Of a stretch of DNA of 64,000 nt, positions 42,649 through 51,031 are shown piece after piece. The stretch is from Chitinophaga jiangningensis (GTDB lineage: Bacteria > Bacteroidota > Bacteroidia > Chitinophagales > Chitinophagaceae), in contig NZ_FRBL01000010.1 in NCBI RefSeq assembly GCF_900142605.1, positions 62,001-126,000 on the forward strand, read 5' to 3'. How positions within the stretch are numbered: the stretch's first letter is position 1; each line of letters starts with the position of its first letter. Under the pieces are notes generated by a model, which did no database searches, was not told where the DNA came from, and saw only the letters and a program-made list of their open reading frames with translations. A program made the translations under genes and the position numbers.

Positions 42649-44592
42649 ATGACCGGAGATTCCTATAGCGTTAAACAGTCCGTTATACCCTTTTCCCTTT
42701 TTACATCCGCAGATATTGCCCTGTTTCAGGCAGGCTCACACTATCGGCTATACGAAAAATTCGGTGCAAGAACCACCCACTGTGATGGTATCGCAGGAAC
42801 GTATTTCGCCGTATGGGCGCCGGATGCAGCATATGTTTCCGTCACCGGCGACTTCAACGAATGGGATCGTTATAGTCATACCCTGTTACCCCGTTGGGAC
42901 AGCTCCGGCATCTGGGAAGGATTTATCCCCGATGTAGCCGAAGGCAGTCTGTACAAATATTTTATCCGCTCCAACAGTGGCGAAGAATTGTTTAAGGGAG
43001 ATCCATACGCCACCCATTGGGAAGTGCGTCCTAAAACGGCTTCCATCGTTCATGCGCTCGATTACAAATGGAAAGATAAAGCCTGGATGGAGAAACGCCA
43101 CCAGCACAACTCGCTGAAAAAACCTTTTAGTGTATATGAAGTGCACCTGGGATCGTGGCGCAAACCCGATCCTATGGCTGAGGAGAAATTCTATTCTTAC
43201 CCGGAAATCACCAAAATGCTGGTGCCATACGTGCAGGAAATGGGCTTTACCCACGTAGAACTCATGCCCATTATGGAGCATCCCTTCGATGGCTCCTGGG
43301 GTTATCAGCTCACAGGTTATTATGCCCCAACTTCCCGCTACGGCACACCACAGGAATTTATGGAAATGGTGGATGCCTTCCATGAAGCCGGCATCGGTGT
43401 GATCCTGGATTGGGTACCATCCCATTTCCCATACGATGCGCACGGGCTCTTCCGGTTTGATGGTTCCCATACCTACGAATATGCGGATATGCGTAAGGGT
43501 TATCATCCGGACTGGAACAGCTATATATTTAATTACGGCCGCAATGAAGTACGTTCCTTCCTCCTCAGCAACGCCGTTTACTGGCTGGATAAATACCATG
43601 CTGACGGGCTAAGGGTAGACGCGGTGGCATCTATGATTCACCTCGATTACAGCAGGGAAAGAGGCGCCTGGGATCCGAATGAATTCGGCGGTAACGAAAA
43701 CCTGGAAGCCATCAGTTTCGTGAAAAAGATGAACGAAACCATCTATGCCCTGTACCCTGATGTACAAACCATCGCGGAAGAATCTACTTCGTTCTATGGG
43801 GTGTCGCGCCCTACCTTCCTTGGTGGACTTGGCTTTGGTATGAAATGGATGATGGGCTGGATGAACGATACGCTGGACTACTTCAAAAAAGATCCGGTGC
43901 ATCGCAAGTGGTTCCAAAACGACCTCACATTTAGCGTGGTGTATGCATTCAGTGAAAACTTCATGCTGCCTTTCAGTCACGACGAGGTTGTACACGGGAA
44001 ATCTCCCATGCTCTACAAAATGCCCGGCGACGACTGGCAGAAGTTCGCCAACCTCCGGCTGTTGTACAGTTATATGTTTACACATCCCGGTACCAAGCTG
44101 CTGTTTATGGGTGATGAGTTTGGGCAGACAACGGAATGGAACTATAAAACAGAGCTGGATTGGCATCTCCTTAAATACAAACCCCATGAGAGCCTGAAGA
44201 AATATGTAAAGGCGCTCAATACCCTGTATACCACCAGCACAGCCTTGTATGAGCAACAGTTTGACGGGGCCGGTTTCGAATGGATTACAGTGAATGATTA
44301 TGACAATTGCGTACTGATTTACATGCGCAAGGGTGTGCATCCGGATGACCTGCTGCTCGTAGCACTTAACATGACACCTGTTCCGAGAGAGCGTTATGTA
44401 GTGGGGGTTCCTGTACCTGGTAAGTGGAAAGAAGTGTTAAACAGTGATGATGCACAGTTTTATGGTAGCGGTGTGGTAAATACCGGTATCCAGGAAGGTA
44501 CGAAACAGACCTATAACGGGAAAGATTATACGATTACTTTGAGGCTGCCGCCATTGGGTGCCAGCATTTTACAATATATCCCTGTTAAGTAA
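42649..44592 (+). CDS. glgB: 1,4-alpha-glucan branching enzyme
   Basis: A 647-aa GH13 enzyme that makes alpha-1,6 branches in glycogen. The start is the ATG at 42649 (MTGDSYSVKQSV). A CBM48 domain (about 45-130, YFAVWAPDAAYVSVTGDFN) precedes the catalytic barrel. The catalytic triad is D324 (GLRVDAVAS), E377 (IAEEST) and D445 (SHDEVVHGK), with the same spacing as in E. coli GlgB. No other glycogen gene is adjacent. It ends in a strong terminator. Confidence 0.96.
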   Translation: MTGDSYSVKQSVIPFSLFTSADIALFQAGSHYRLYEKFGARTTHCDGIAGTYFAVWAPDAAYVSVTGDFNEWDRYSHTLLPRWDSSGIWEGFIPDVAEGSLYKYFIRSNSGEELFKGDPYATHWEVRPKTASIVHALDYKWKDKAWMEKRHQHNSLKKPFSVYEVHLGSWRKPDPMAEEKFYSYPEITKMLVPYVQEMGFTHVELMPIMEHPFDGSWGYQLTGYYAPTSRYGTPQEFMEMVDAFHEAGIGVILDWVPSHFPYDAHGLFRFDGSHTYEYADMRKGYHPDWNSYIFNYGRNEVRSFLLSNAVYWLDKYHADGLRVDAVASMIHLDYSRERGAWDPNEFGGNENLEAISFVKKMNETIYALYPDVQTIAEESTSFYGVSRPTFLGGLGFGMKWMMGWMNDTLDYFKKDPVHRKWFQNDLTFSVVYAFSENFMLPFSHDEVVHGKSPMLYKMPGDDWQKFANLRLLYSYMFTHPGTKLLFMGDEFGQTTEWNYKTELDWHLLKYKPHESLKKYVKALNTLYTTSTALYEQQFDGAGFEWITVNDYDNCVLIYMRKGVHPDDLLLVALNMTPVPRERYVVGVPVPGKWKEVLNSDDAQFYGSGVVNTGIQEGTKQTYNGKDYTITLRLPPLGASILQYIPVK

Positions 44593-44618
44593 GCTCAGGG
44601 GGATTAAATATGTTATAG

Positions 44619-44650
44619 TCGGACTGTTCTGCGGAACAGTCCGATTTTTT
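44619..44650 (+). terminator. Terminator of glgB
   Basis: Perfect 11-bp stem TCGGACTGTTC (44619-44629) with its complement (44634-44644), loop TGCG, followed by a run of T. Confidence 0.92.
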
Positions 44651-44671
44651 TTAGGCCTGTGTTTTGCTGCA

Positions 44672-44707
44672 ATAAGACTAAACTTTCAGACGTTATTTTA
44701 GTCTTAT
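44672..44707. promoter_or_regulatory. Inverted repeat upstream of the DUF4382 gene
   Basis: ATAAGACTAAA (44672-44682) and TTTAGTCTTAT (44697-44707) are perfect 11-base arms 14 bases apart, about 84 bp before the next ATG. Possible operator. Confidence 0.45.
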
Positions 44708-44790
44708 AACAGATTCAGCCAAAGAAACAGGAAAATTTTTCAACCAAGGTATATACCATCATCATTTATTGAATTTAAAACCAGTTATTT

Positions 44791-45690
44791 ATGAAAAACT
44801 CTCTCCGTAATGCCGGATTGTTGTTGGCGGTAATTATTACAGGAGCGGCAGTCTTAATCAGTGCCTGCAATAAGGATAATTCCGTTTCAGACCAGCCGGT
44901 TCCGGCCAACAAGCAAAAAGTAAGTCTGTATCTTTCCGATGATCCCGGGTATTTTGACCAGGTATTGCTCGATATCCGCAAGGTGGAAGTCCTGGTGGAT
45001 ACCTGCGGCAAAATCGACAATGGAAACTGGAACGACAGGGACCGTTGCGGCTGGGATGATGTATTTGGCCGTCGGAACGACAGCTGCCAGGTCTGGGATT
45101 CTCTGGGAATCAAGGCCGGGGTGTATGATTTGCTGACCCTGCGAAACGGTACCGACACGTTGCTGGCAGGTGGAACGGTCAGCAAGGGTACGATCGAGCG
45201 TATCCGAATCACAATTGGCTCCAACAACTCATTGGTTAAGAACGGCGTTAGTTACCCCGTGAAATCGCTGACCGGCCAAAGCAAAATTGTGGTACGCGTG
45301 CGCCACACCGAGTGGGACCAGCTGAGTGCCGACAATCTCCGACTCTGGCTTGATTTCGACGTACAGCGCTCCATCATCAAAACCAGGGACGGCAAGTTCT
45401 TCCTAACCCCTTACATCAATGTATTTACCATCCTGAAGATGGGAAGTTTGAGCGGTCGCATCACCCCAAGCGAGGCTTACCCGGTGGTTTCTGTGTACAA
45501 CAACAGTAATGATACGCTGTATGCACTGCCGTGGAGAGATGGTTTCTTTAAGGTAAGAGGGCTGAAACCAGGCACCTGGAATGTGTTTATCAATCCGGAT
45601 GCGGCATATAAGGATACTACTATTACCAATGTCACTATCACTGCAGGTAAGGATAACAGCCTTGGAACCATAAAGCTGACTAAAAAATAA
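44791..45690 (+). CDS. DUF4382 lipoprotein
   Basis: A 299-aa protein with a lipoprotein signal (hydrophobic 9-23, then LISAC with C26). A DUF4382-like domain spans about 42-215, with VSLYLSDDPGYFDQVLLDIR near its start and a cysteine-rich insert (DTCGKIDN...DRCGWDD...DSCQVW). The C-terminal ~80 residues (GSLSGRITPSEAYPVVSVYN) look like a carboxypeptidase-regulatory beta-sandwich. Probably a surface or periplasmic lipoprotein. Role unknown. Confidence 0.85.
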   Translation: MKNSLRNAGLLLAVIITGAAVLISACNKDNSVSDQPVPANKQKVSLYLSDDPGYFDQVLLDIRKVEVLVDTCGKIDNGNWNDRDRCGWDDVFGRRNDSCQVWDSLGIKAGVYDLLTLRNGTDTLLAGGTVSKGTIERIRITIGSNNSLVKNGVSYPVKSLTGQSKIVVRVRHTEWDQLSADNLRLWLDFDVQRSIIKTRDGKFFLTPYINVFTILKMGSLSGRITPSEAYPVVSVYNNSNDTLYALPWRDGFFKVRGLKPGTWNVFINPDAAYKDTTITNVTITAGKDNSLGTIKLTKK

Positions 45691-45708
45691 CTGATAACAA
45701 TAAAGCTG

Positions 45709-45775
45709 GTGCAGGAGTGAAGACCGCAGGTCTTCACTCCTGCACTTTTTAAACCAGCCGAAGGCTGGCTTAAAA
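45709..45775 (+). terminator. Tandem terminators after the DUF4382 gene
   Basis: A perfect 17-bp stem (45709-45725 with 45729-45745, loop GCA) is followed by TTTTT. It overlaps a second 13-bp stem (45747-45759 with 45763-45775, loop GAA, one wobble). Confidence 0.88.
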
Positions 45776-45811
45776 AATGCAAAAGAAATCCTAACTTGTA
45801 AAAAAAAGATC

Positions 45812-46432
45812 ATGCGTCAATTACTGCTACTATGCCTTTTAAATGCTTTTTTGTTAACTGGTTTCGCACAGGAGCGACTGGTGTATAAGGTGCCGAAACA
45901 TAACCAGAAGGATGAAAAAGGAAGAAAGCAGGGGTTATGGATGGAGGAAGTGGGAGAATTGAGAGGAGAACCCGGTTACACCTGGGAAGGCAATTACAAA
46001 AATGACCGTAAGGAAGGGGTTTGGAAGAAGACTACTGCTTCCGGTCATATATTAGCTGAGGAAACTTACAAAAACAACGTACTTAATGGATACTGCAAAT
46101 ATTTTTATCCTGATGGGAAGAAGAGTGCCGAGGGACAATATGTATCCACTGAAATCCCCGGTCAAAAGGATACGGTAATGGTGATCGACCTGGAAACCCA
46201 GCAGGAAAAGCCGATGGAAATCATCCGGGAAGGAAATCCCGTACGCCATGGCGTTTGGAAATTATATGATGAAGAATCCGGCCAGATGGTAAAGGAATAT
46301 TATCGTTTAGGCGAGGTCGTTACTGCAGCCGAAATAGGGGACAATGATTCCATCCCGGTGAAAGCAGCTCCAAGGCCGCAGCAGACGCAATTGCCCCATG
46401 AAGGTGTTAAAGGCGGCAAGAAAAAGCAGTAA
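45812..46432 (+). CDS. Exported MORN-like repeat protein
   Basis: A 206-aa protein with a signal peptide ending GFAQ at about 20. It contains repeated MORN-like units: KGRKQGLWMEE, NYKNDRKEGVWKK, TYKNNVLNGYCKYFYPDGKK and RHGVWKLYDEESGQMVKEYY. Similar proteins are often labelled YwqK-like antitoxins, but no toxin gene is adjacent and the signal peptide argues against that role. Function is unknown. Confidence 0.8.
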   Translation: MRQLLLLCLLNAFLLTGFAQERLVYKVPKHNQKDEKGRKQGLWMEEVGELRGEPGYTWEGNYKNDRKEGVWKKTTASGHILAEETYKNNVLNGYCKYFYPDGKKSAEGQYVSTEIPGQKDTVMVIDLETQQEKPMEIIREGNPVRHGVWKLYDEESGQMVKEYYRLGEVVTAAEIGDNDSIPVKAAPRPQQTQLPHEGVKGGKKKQ

Positions 46433-46438
46433 ACAAAA

Positions 46439-46508
46439 AATGAACAAGGCTTTAGCGAAAAATGAACAAAAAGATTTGTCCATTTTAGCTTTTTTCTTTG
46501 TACTTTCA
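46439..46508 (+). promoter_or_regulatory. Promoter with AATGAACA operator sites for the 51-aa protein gene
   Basis: The promoter is TTTG at 46475-46478, 22 bases, then TACTTTCA at 46501-46508. AATGAACA occurs at 46439-46446 and 46461-46468 (22 bp apart). The inverted near-copy TGTCCATT at 46477-46484 gives an imperfect palindrome (46459-46470 with 46475-46486, 11 of 12) that overlaps the -33 element. The same half-site recurs at 46889-46933. Confidence 0.6.
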
Positions 46509-46519
46509 TTTTAAGAAGG

Positions 46520-46603
46520 ATGTTTGACGTATGTAGAGGCCCCCTGAGATATCTCCCTCAGATATTTTTAGATTTTTTAAATCCTATTAATTTGTTTGTA
46601 TGA
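46520..46603 (+). CDS. Possible 27-aa leader peptide, ATGA-coupled
   Basis: An ATG at 46520, just after AAGAAGG, opens a 27-codon frame (MFDVCRGPLRYLPQIFLDFL then NPINLFV). Its TGA overlaps the ATG of the 51-aa gene as ATGA. It would start about 7 nt from the predicted transcript start, so leaderless or near-leaderless translation would be needed. It has no known homolog in my memory. Confidence 0.3.
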   Translation: MFDVCRGPLRYLPQIFLDFLNPINLFV

Positions 46604-46755
46604 AAAGCCTAAGTTTAAACCACGCAGAACCTGGACAAGAAATGAATAACTACGAAATGACTACGGATAAGATAGAAATCCTGTTTCGGGCAGTATTTGT
46701 GTTCCTGATTTTTTGTGCATTGATTTCTATCTGTTTCCTGTCTATATATTATTAA
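46600..46755 (+). CDS. Small single-span membrane protein (51 aa)
   Basis: Reads MKSLSLNHAEPGQEMNNYEM, then TTDKIEILFRAVFVFLIFC and ALISICFLSIYY. A polar, acidic N-terminal half is followed by one membrane helix (about 30-50) that ends the protein. It has its own promoter with repeated AATGAACA sites and a strong terminator 49 bp downstream, so it is an independent transcription unit. No family is recognised. A 27-codon frame overlaps its start. Confidence 0.65.
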   Translation: MKSLSLNHAEPGQEMNNYEMTTDKIEILFRAVFVFLIFCALISICFLSIYY

Positions 46756-46803
46756 TAGGTAATTATTATTTCCTATCAGTAATAAGCATATACAATTCAT
46801 CAA

Positions 46804-46841
46804 ATAGAAAAGCCTTCCAACAGGAAGGCTTTTCTATTTTT
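46804..46841 (+). terminator. Terminator of the 51-aa protein gene
   Basis: Perfect 15-bp stem (46804-46818 with 46823-46837), loop AACA, followed by TTTT. Confidence 0.93.
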
Positions 46842-46888
46842 AGTATCGAATGACCGCTGAAACAGCCATCTGATCAGTAAATTTTTGG

Positions 46889-46933
46889 AATGAACAAAAT
46901 GAATAAGTGGTATACCTGTTCATTTTGTTCATT
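46889..46933. promoter_or_regulatory. Operator-like inverted repeat upstream of a predicted small RNA
   Basis: AATGAACAAAATGAA (46889-46903) is repeated inverted and perfectly at 46919-46933. Each arm contains two AATGAACA-type half-sites 9 bp apart. The 15-bp spacer contains GGTATACC. It ends 12 bp upstream of a -33 element. Confidence 0.65.
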
Positions 46934-46945
46934 GCAGTTGCATAT

Positions 46946-46976
46946 TTTGAAGTGATGCTTTGTCCTGTTAATTTTG
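46946..46976 (+). promoter_or_regulatory. Promoter of the predicted small RNA
   Basis: TTTG at 46946-46949, a 19-base spacer, then TAATTTTG at 46969-46976: an exact consensus in both elements, directed away from any plus-strand gene. Confidence 0.7.
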
Positions 46977-46982
46977 CGCAAC

Positions 46983-47044
46983 TAAAGTTGGCATAGGTTA
47001 GGACAAAGCACGTTAGATGTCTATCTGGTGTGCCCTTATTTTAT
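46983..47044 (+). ncRNA. Predicted small RNA, ~60 nt
   Basis: A consensus promoter ends at 46976. About 25 nt after the expected start, an 11-bp stem (47008-47018 with 47023-47033, three G-U pairs, loop GTCT) is followed by CCTTATTTTATC. That is a complete promoter-to-terminator unit with no ORF of note. Its 3' end overlaps the last codons of the minus-strand alpha-glucosidase gene. The same hairpin may also end that gene from the other side. Confidence 0.55.
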
Positions 47045-49429
47045 CACAATTTCTTCGAAGCCTTTATCGGCAACAAACTCAATCACATTATCTCCCGCGG
47101 TCCAGCTACCGGCCTCCAGTTGTTTTCCGTTTACCAGCACAGCAGCAGGCGTGAAAGGAATGCCATACACTTTAATGCGGAAGCGGTTGTAAGTGGACTG
47201 ATAGTTTATATAATATTGTTTTTTCAACCAGAACTGTTTGTCGTCCGATGCCTGTTTGAAACGGATCACGTTAAACTGGCCGTTTTTATATCCATAGTGA
47301 TCACCGGCATCTTCATACAAAGAACTTTTTACAACCGTGTTGCTGTAGTAGGCTTCCAGGATCATTTCTTCCACCTGTTTTTCGCCGGTATACTGCATTT
47401 CCGGATAAAACGGAATAACAGCACCTGCTTTCACAAATAATGGCATCTGGTCCAGCGGGGTAGCCACGGTGTGGTGTTCGCCACCAGCCAGTTGTGTTTT
47501 ATCCCAGTAGCTGTACCATTGGCCTTTAGGGAGATATAAATCTTTCTCCTGCATACCTGCTTCGTTTACAAAACTGATCAGCAGGGAATCGCCGAACATA
47601 AATTCATGGGAGCAATTGTAGGTATCTGCCTCATGCTGCGCCACAAAAGCCAGCGGCCGGATCATCGGGGTACCGTTTTGTGCATATTGCCAGAAGGTGG
47701 TGTAGAAATAGGGAAGCAGTTGGTATCGGAGTGATATAAATTTCTTTACGATCGCCTCATATTTTTCACCGAAACTCCATGGCTCCTGGTCGAACCCGGT
47801 TTCATTGCTGGCGCTATGGGTACGCATCAGCGGATGGAAGGAGGCCAGCTGAATCCAGCGGGTATACAATTCTCCGTCCGGCTCACCAATGAAGCCGCCA
47901 ATATCACTGCCGCAGAACGATAAGCCGGAAACGGCCAGTCGCTGACACTGCACGGCTGCCAGCCAGAGGTGTTCCCAACTGGAAACGTTATCCCCGGTCC
48001 AAACAGAGGACCAGCGCTGTGCACCCGCATATGCAGAGCGGGTGATAACAAATGGCCGGTTAGGCATGAGGTAGCGCTTCAGGCCTGCTGAAGTGGCTTT
48101 ACTCATCAGGTGGCCATATACATTATGTGCCTTGCGGTGACTCACTTCTTCTCCGTCGTAATCGTGGCGCACATCTTCAGGGAAGGTGCCCATTTCAAAC
48201 ACCGCAGGTTCGTTCATATCATTCCATACGCCGCGCACGCCTGTTTCGGCAAGCCCTTTGAAAAGGCCGGCCCACCAGTCGCGCACCTCCGGATTGGTAA
48301 AGTCGGGGAACACACATTTGCCCGGCCATACATCACCTTCCATCAGCGCGCCATCCGCGCGTTTACAGAAGTAATTATTTTTAAGTCCATCCTGGTAGAT
48401 GCTGTATTCCGGATCTACTTTGATGCCTGGGTCAATGATTACCACCACTTTAAAACCTTCTTTTGCAAGGTCGCTGATCATTTTAACCGGGTCAGGGAAA
48501 TATTCCTTATTCCAGGTAAAGCAGCGGAAGCCGTCCATATAGTCGATGTCGAGATAGATGACATCGCAGGGGATCTGGCGTTTGCGGAATTCCGTGGCAA
48601 TATCTCTCACTTTTTGCTCCGGGTAGTAGCTCCAGCGGCATTGGTGGTAGCCAAGTGCCCATAATGGCGGCAACTCCGGTGTTCCGGTAATGCGGGTATA
48701 GGTTTCGGCAACTTCCATCAGGTCAGGCCCGTAGATGAAGTAGTAATTCATTTCACCGCCTCTTGCCCAGAAGCTGCATACATTGTCTCTTTCCTTTCCG
48801 AAGTCGAAGATGGTGCGGAAGGTATTATCAAAAAACAGTCCGTAGCCTATACCATTATGCAGGCCGTAGTAGAAGGGGATATTCCGGTACAGCGGGTCGG
48901 TATCTTTCTGGTAGCCGTAGGCATCTGTGCCGTAGTTTTCCAGGCGTTTGCCGCGGAGGTTGAGGTCCGTGGGTTTATCGCCCAGGCCGTAGAATACTTC
49001 ATTTTCCTGGATCAGCTTACTACAGTAAACGATCTTACCACCTTTGAGGAGGTAATGCTGCCAGTGAAAGCCCATTTCATCCTGGTTGATGATTTTGCCT
49101 TCCAGGTCGGTGATGGTAACGCGGAGGTTATCCCTGGCGATCAGCACCTTAATATAGTTCGTGTATATTTCGAAGTTGGCATCGAACTCCCTGATACCAA
49201 AAGAGATCGGAGACTCTTCCAGTGTATCACTGGTGGCATAGGAGAAATCGCGCTGGAAAGTACCGTCGGAGGCGTATCTGAACCGGATGATCTTGTCGGA
49301 GATAACCCTTACTTCCAGAATGGTTTCAGTAGTATAAAAGTAGAAGATGTTACCTTCTTTTTTCCATGACCGGACGGCATCCGGGTAATGTTTCGCTGAG
49401 TATTTGCTCGAGGAAGTTTCAACTTGCAT
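47036..49429 (-). CDS. Glycoside hydrolase family 31 alpha-glucosidase
   Basis: A 797-aa enzyme that releases glucose from alpha-glucosides. An N-terminal beta-sandwich (about 1-230) precedes the barrel. The nucleophile is D404 in WNDMNEPAVF and the acid/base is D480 in WTGDNVSSWEHL. No signal peptide is evident, so it is probably cytosolic and acts on imported oligosaccharides or glycogen products. It is the only gene between the small RNA locus and a 353-bp gap. Confidence 0.94.
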   Translation of the reverse strand: MQVETSSSKYSAKHYPDAVRSWKKEGNIFYFYTTETILEVRVISDKIIRFRYASDGTFQRDFSYATSDTLEESPISFGIREFDANFEIYTNYIKVLIARDNLRVTITDLEGKIINQDEMGFHWQHYLLKGGKIVYCSKLIQENEVFYGLGDKPTDLNLRGKRLENYGTDAYGYQKDTDPLYRNIPFYYGLHNGIGYGLFFDNTFRTIFDFGKERDNVCSFWARGGEMNYYFIYGPDLMEVAETYTRITGTPELPPLWALGYHQCRWSYYPEQKVRDIATEFRKRQIPCDVIYLDIDYMDGFRCFTWNKEYFPDPVKMISDLAKEGFKVVVIIDPGIKVDPEYSIYQDGLKNNYFCKRADGALMEGDVWPGKCVFPDFTNPEVRDWWAGLFKGLAETGVRGVWNDMNEPAVFEMGTFPEDVRHDYDGEEVSHRKAHNVYGHLMSKATSAGLKRYLMPNRPFVITRSAYAGAQRWSSVWTGDNVSSWEHLWLAAVQCQRLAVSGLSFCGSDIGGFIGEPDGELYTRWIQLASFHPLMRTHSASNETGFDQEPWSFGEKYEAIVKKFISLRYQLLPYFYTTFWQYAQNGTPMIRPLAFVAQHEADTYNCSHEFMFGDSLLISFVNEAGMQEKDLYLPKGQWYSYWDKTQLAGGEHHTVATPLDQMPLFVKAGAVIPFYPEMQYTGEKQVEEMILEAYYSNTVVKSSLYEDAGDHYGYKNGQFNVIRFKQASDDKQFWLKKQYYINYQSTYNRFRIKVYGIPFTPAAVLVNGKQLEAGSWTAGDNVIEFVADKGFEEIVIK

Positions 49430-49782
49430 AATAGCTTTTTCTATGTCAGGCTTATCCCGGCTTTAAGTTACAAAAAAAAGGAGGCCGATGTTAATTTTCC
49501 CTGCCTGCCTGTAGGTTAGAAAAATACCCTTTATGGTAGCGGAAGGTCCGCGTCAGCATCGCTGTTGCCGGGTTACGTTCCGCATTCCGCGCGGTGGGTT
49601 AGCGCCGGCGAAATAACGTTGATGATGGTAATCTCTACGTTTACGATCAAAAATATCTGCTTTGCAAAAAAGAGCAAAAAAAGAGATAATATCTTATTAA
49701 CTTCAAAGCAATAAATGTACTTTTTGCTTTAACCTATTCCAGCGGTGCGCCTTTCCAGGAGCACCTTTTTGGTATAAGGCAG
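49430..49782. other. 353-bp intergenic gap, little recognisable
   Basis: It separates the alpha-glucosidase gene from a Ycf48-like gene. I see degenerate GC-rich sequence at 49540-49610 reminiscent of decayed hairpins, and an AT-rich stretch after it. The only clear structure is the hairpin at 49744-49765. No ORF is credible. Confidence 0.6.
49744..49770. terminator. Hairpin after the Ycf48-like gene
   Basis: GGTGC-g-CCT pairs with AGG-a-GCACC (49744-49752 with 49757-49765), followed by TTTTT on the plus strand. It lies 17 bp beyond the minus-strand stop, so it may terminate that gene despite lacking a T-run in that direction. Confidence 0.5.
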
Positions 49783-50904
49783 TTACTCCGCTTGCAGCAC
49801 AGCAATTTCTTTGCCCGCAAGGTACACCAGTTTTCCATTCCGGGCTTTCATGATGGCATTGTAGCCACTTCCGATTTTTGCCCAGGTTTTTCCACCATCG
49901 TAGGAAAGGTGTGTGCCGCTGGTACCGGTTGCTAACAGGGTGTTTTTATTTACCCAGGTAACGGCCGACTGATAACCCGACGGTGGTATGGCTGGTGCTG
50001 TCCAGGTTTTACCACCATCGCTGGTAATAAAGCAGTTGCGTTCGCGCAGGGTATCATTTTTATAATCGCCTCCAACTATGATGCCGTTTTGCTGATCCCG
50101 AAAGGCAACGGAAAAAGTGCCGGTGCTATTTTGTCCCTGAATTAACGGTAATGGGTAAACGCTATAGTTATTATCCCGGATAACACGGTTGCGGGTACCG
50201 TTGTTGAAAAAAATTCTTGATACGGAACCACCGGTCACGAACAGGGATTGCCCGTTAGGAAGTGCAATCAGACTGGTGTTACTGGCTGCAAATATCGCTT
50301 CGCCGGGCTGTGCAGCCGGCCTGGCATCCATAGGATCCAGTTCCCAGGAAAGGCCGCCGTTATGCGTGCGGAGCACCGTAAATTTTTCTTTACCATTATT
50401 ATCCTTCAGCGGGTCGCCGATGGCAATGCCCTCCTGCTCGTTCATAAATACCAGCCCGTCAAAGAAAATGTCTTTGTCTTCATTCGAATATACTTTTTTC
50501 CAGGACTGCCCGCCATTGGTAGTCATGTAAAGCAGGGCAGGACTCCCGATACTCAGTACTACTGCCTTCAGGCTGTCAAATGCGTAGATAGAGCGGAAAT
50601 CGCAGCTGTCGGCCACCTTGCTCCACTTCCAGGATTGACCGCCATTGGCAGTACGGCCTACCATTCCCTGGGTACCAGACACCCACACAATATCGTCTGT
50701 TACCGCCTGAAGTCCACGGAGGCTTTTGGCAGGCAAACCGGCCGAGAGGGTGCGTACAGGTACGGGCAACTGAGCTTTAGCAGCAGTTGACGTCCACATA
50801 AATACCACCGAAAGTGCAAAAACTTTAATAGCAGAGGCCGTTGTATCTGGCCACAGTAAAGTGTTACAGCGATTCATTAAATATCGTATCCTTGAAATAG
50901 GCAT
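49783..50904 (-). CDS. Exported BNR/Ycf48-like beta-propeller protein
   Basis: A protein of about 364-373 aa. The ATG at 50904 or the one at 50877 (MNRCNTLLWPD) could be used. The export signal ends near AKAQL at about 44. Repeated Asp-box-like units follow: RTANGGQSWKWSK, MTTNGGQSWKKVY, RTHNGGLSWELD, TSDGGKTWTAP and LSYDGGKTWAKI. This is a sialidase-type propeller without the sialidase catalytic residues I would expect. Function is unknown. It is divergent from the sensor kinase gene. Confidence 0.78.
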   Translation of the reverse strand: MPISRIRYLMNRCNTLLWPDTTASAIKVFALSVVFMWTSTAAKAQLPVPVRTLSAGLPAKSLRGLQAVTDDIVWVSGTQGMVGRTANGGQSWKWSKVADSCDFRSIYAFDSLKAVVLSIGSPALLYMTTNGGQSWKKVYSNEDKDIFFDGLVFMNEQEGIAIGDPLKDNNGKEKFTVLRTHNGGLSWELDPMDARPAAQPGEAIFAASNTSLIALPNGQSLFVTGGSVSRIFFNNGTRNRVIRDNNYSVYPLPLIQGQNSTGTFSVAFRDQQNGIIVGGDYKNDTLRERNCFITSDGGKTWTAPAIPPSGYQSAVTWVNKNTLLATGTSGTHLSYDGGKTWAKIGSGYNAIMKARNGKLVYLAGKEIAVLQAE

Positions 50905-51031
50905 AAGTTATAATATTTATTTCCAATCTGTTAGCGGCAAGAAAATTACAAAATTGCTATAAAGTGTGAAGCAGATTTATATATTTGCATAAAGCCTAAA
51001 GCTGCTCACTGTCATTAACACTAAAACCATC

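Noticed and set aside
45812..46432. MORN-like protein as an antitoxin of a toxin-antitoxin pair
   Set aside because: It has a signal peptide and no toxin-like gene is adjacent; the 51-aa membrane protein has its own promoter.
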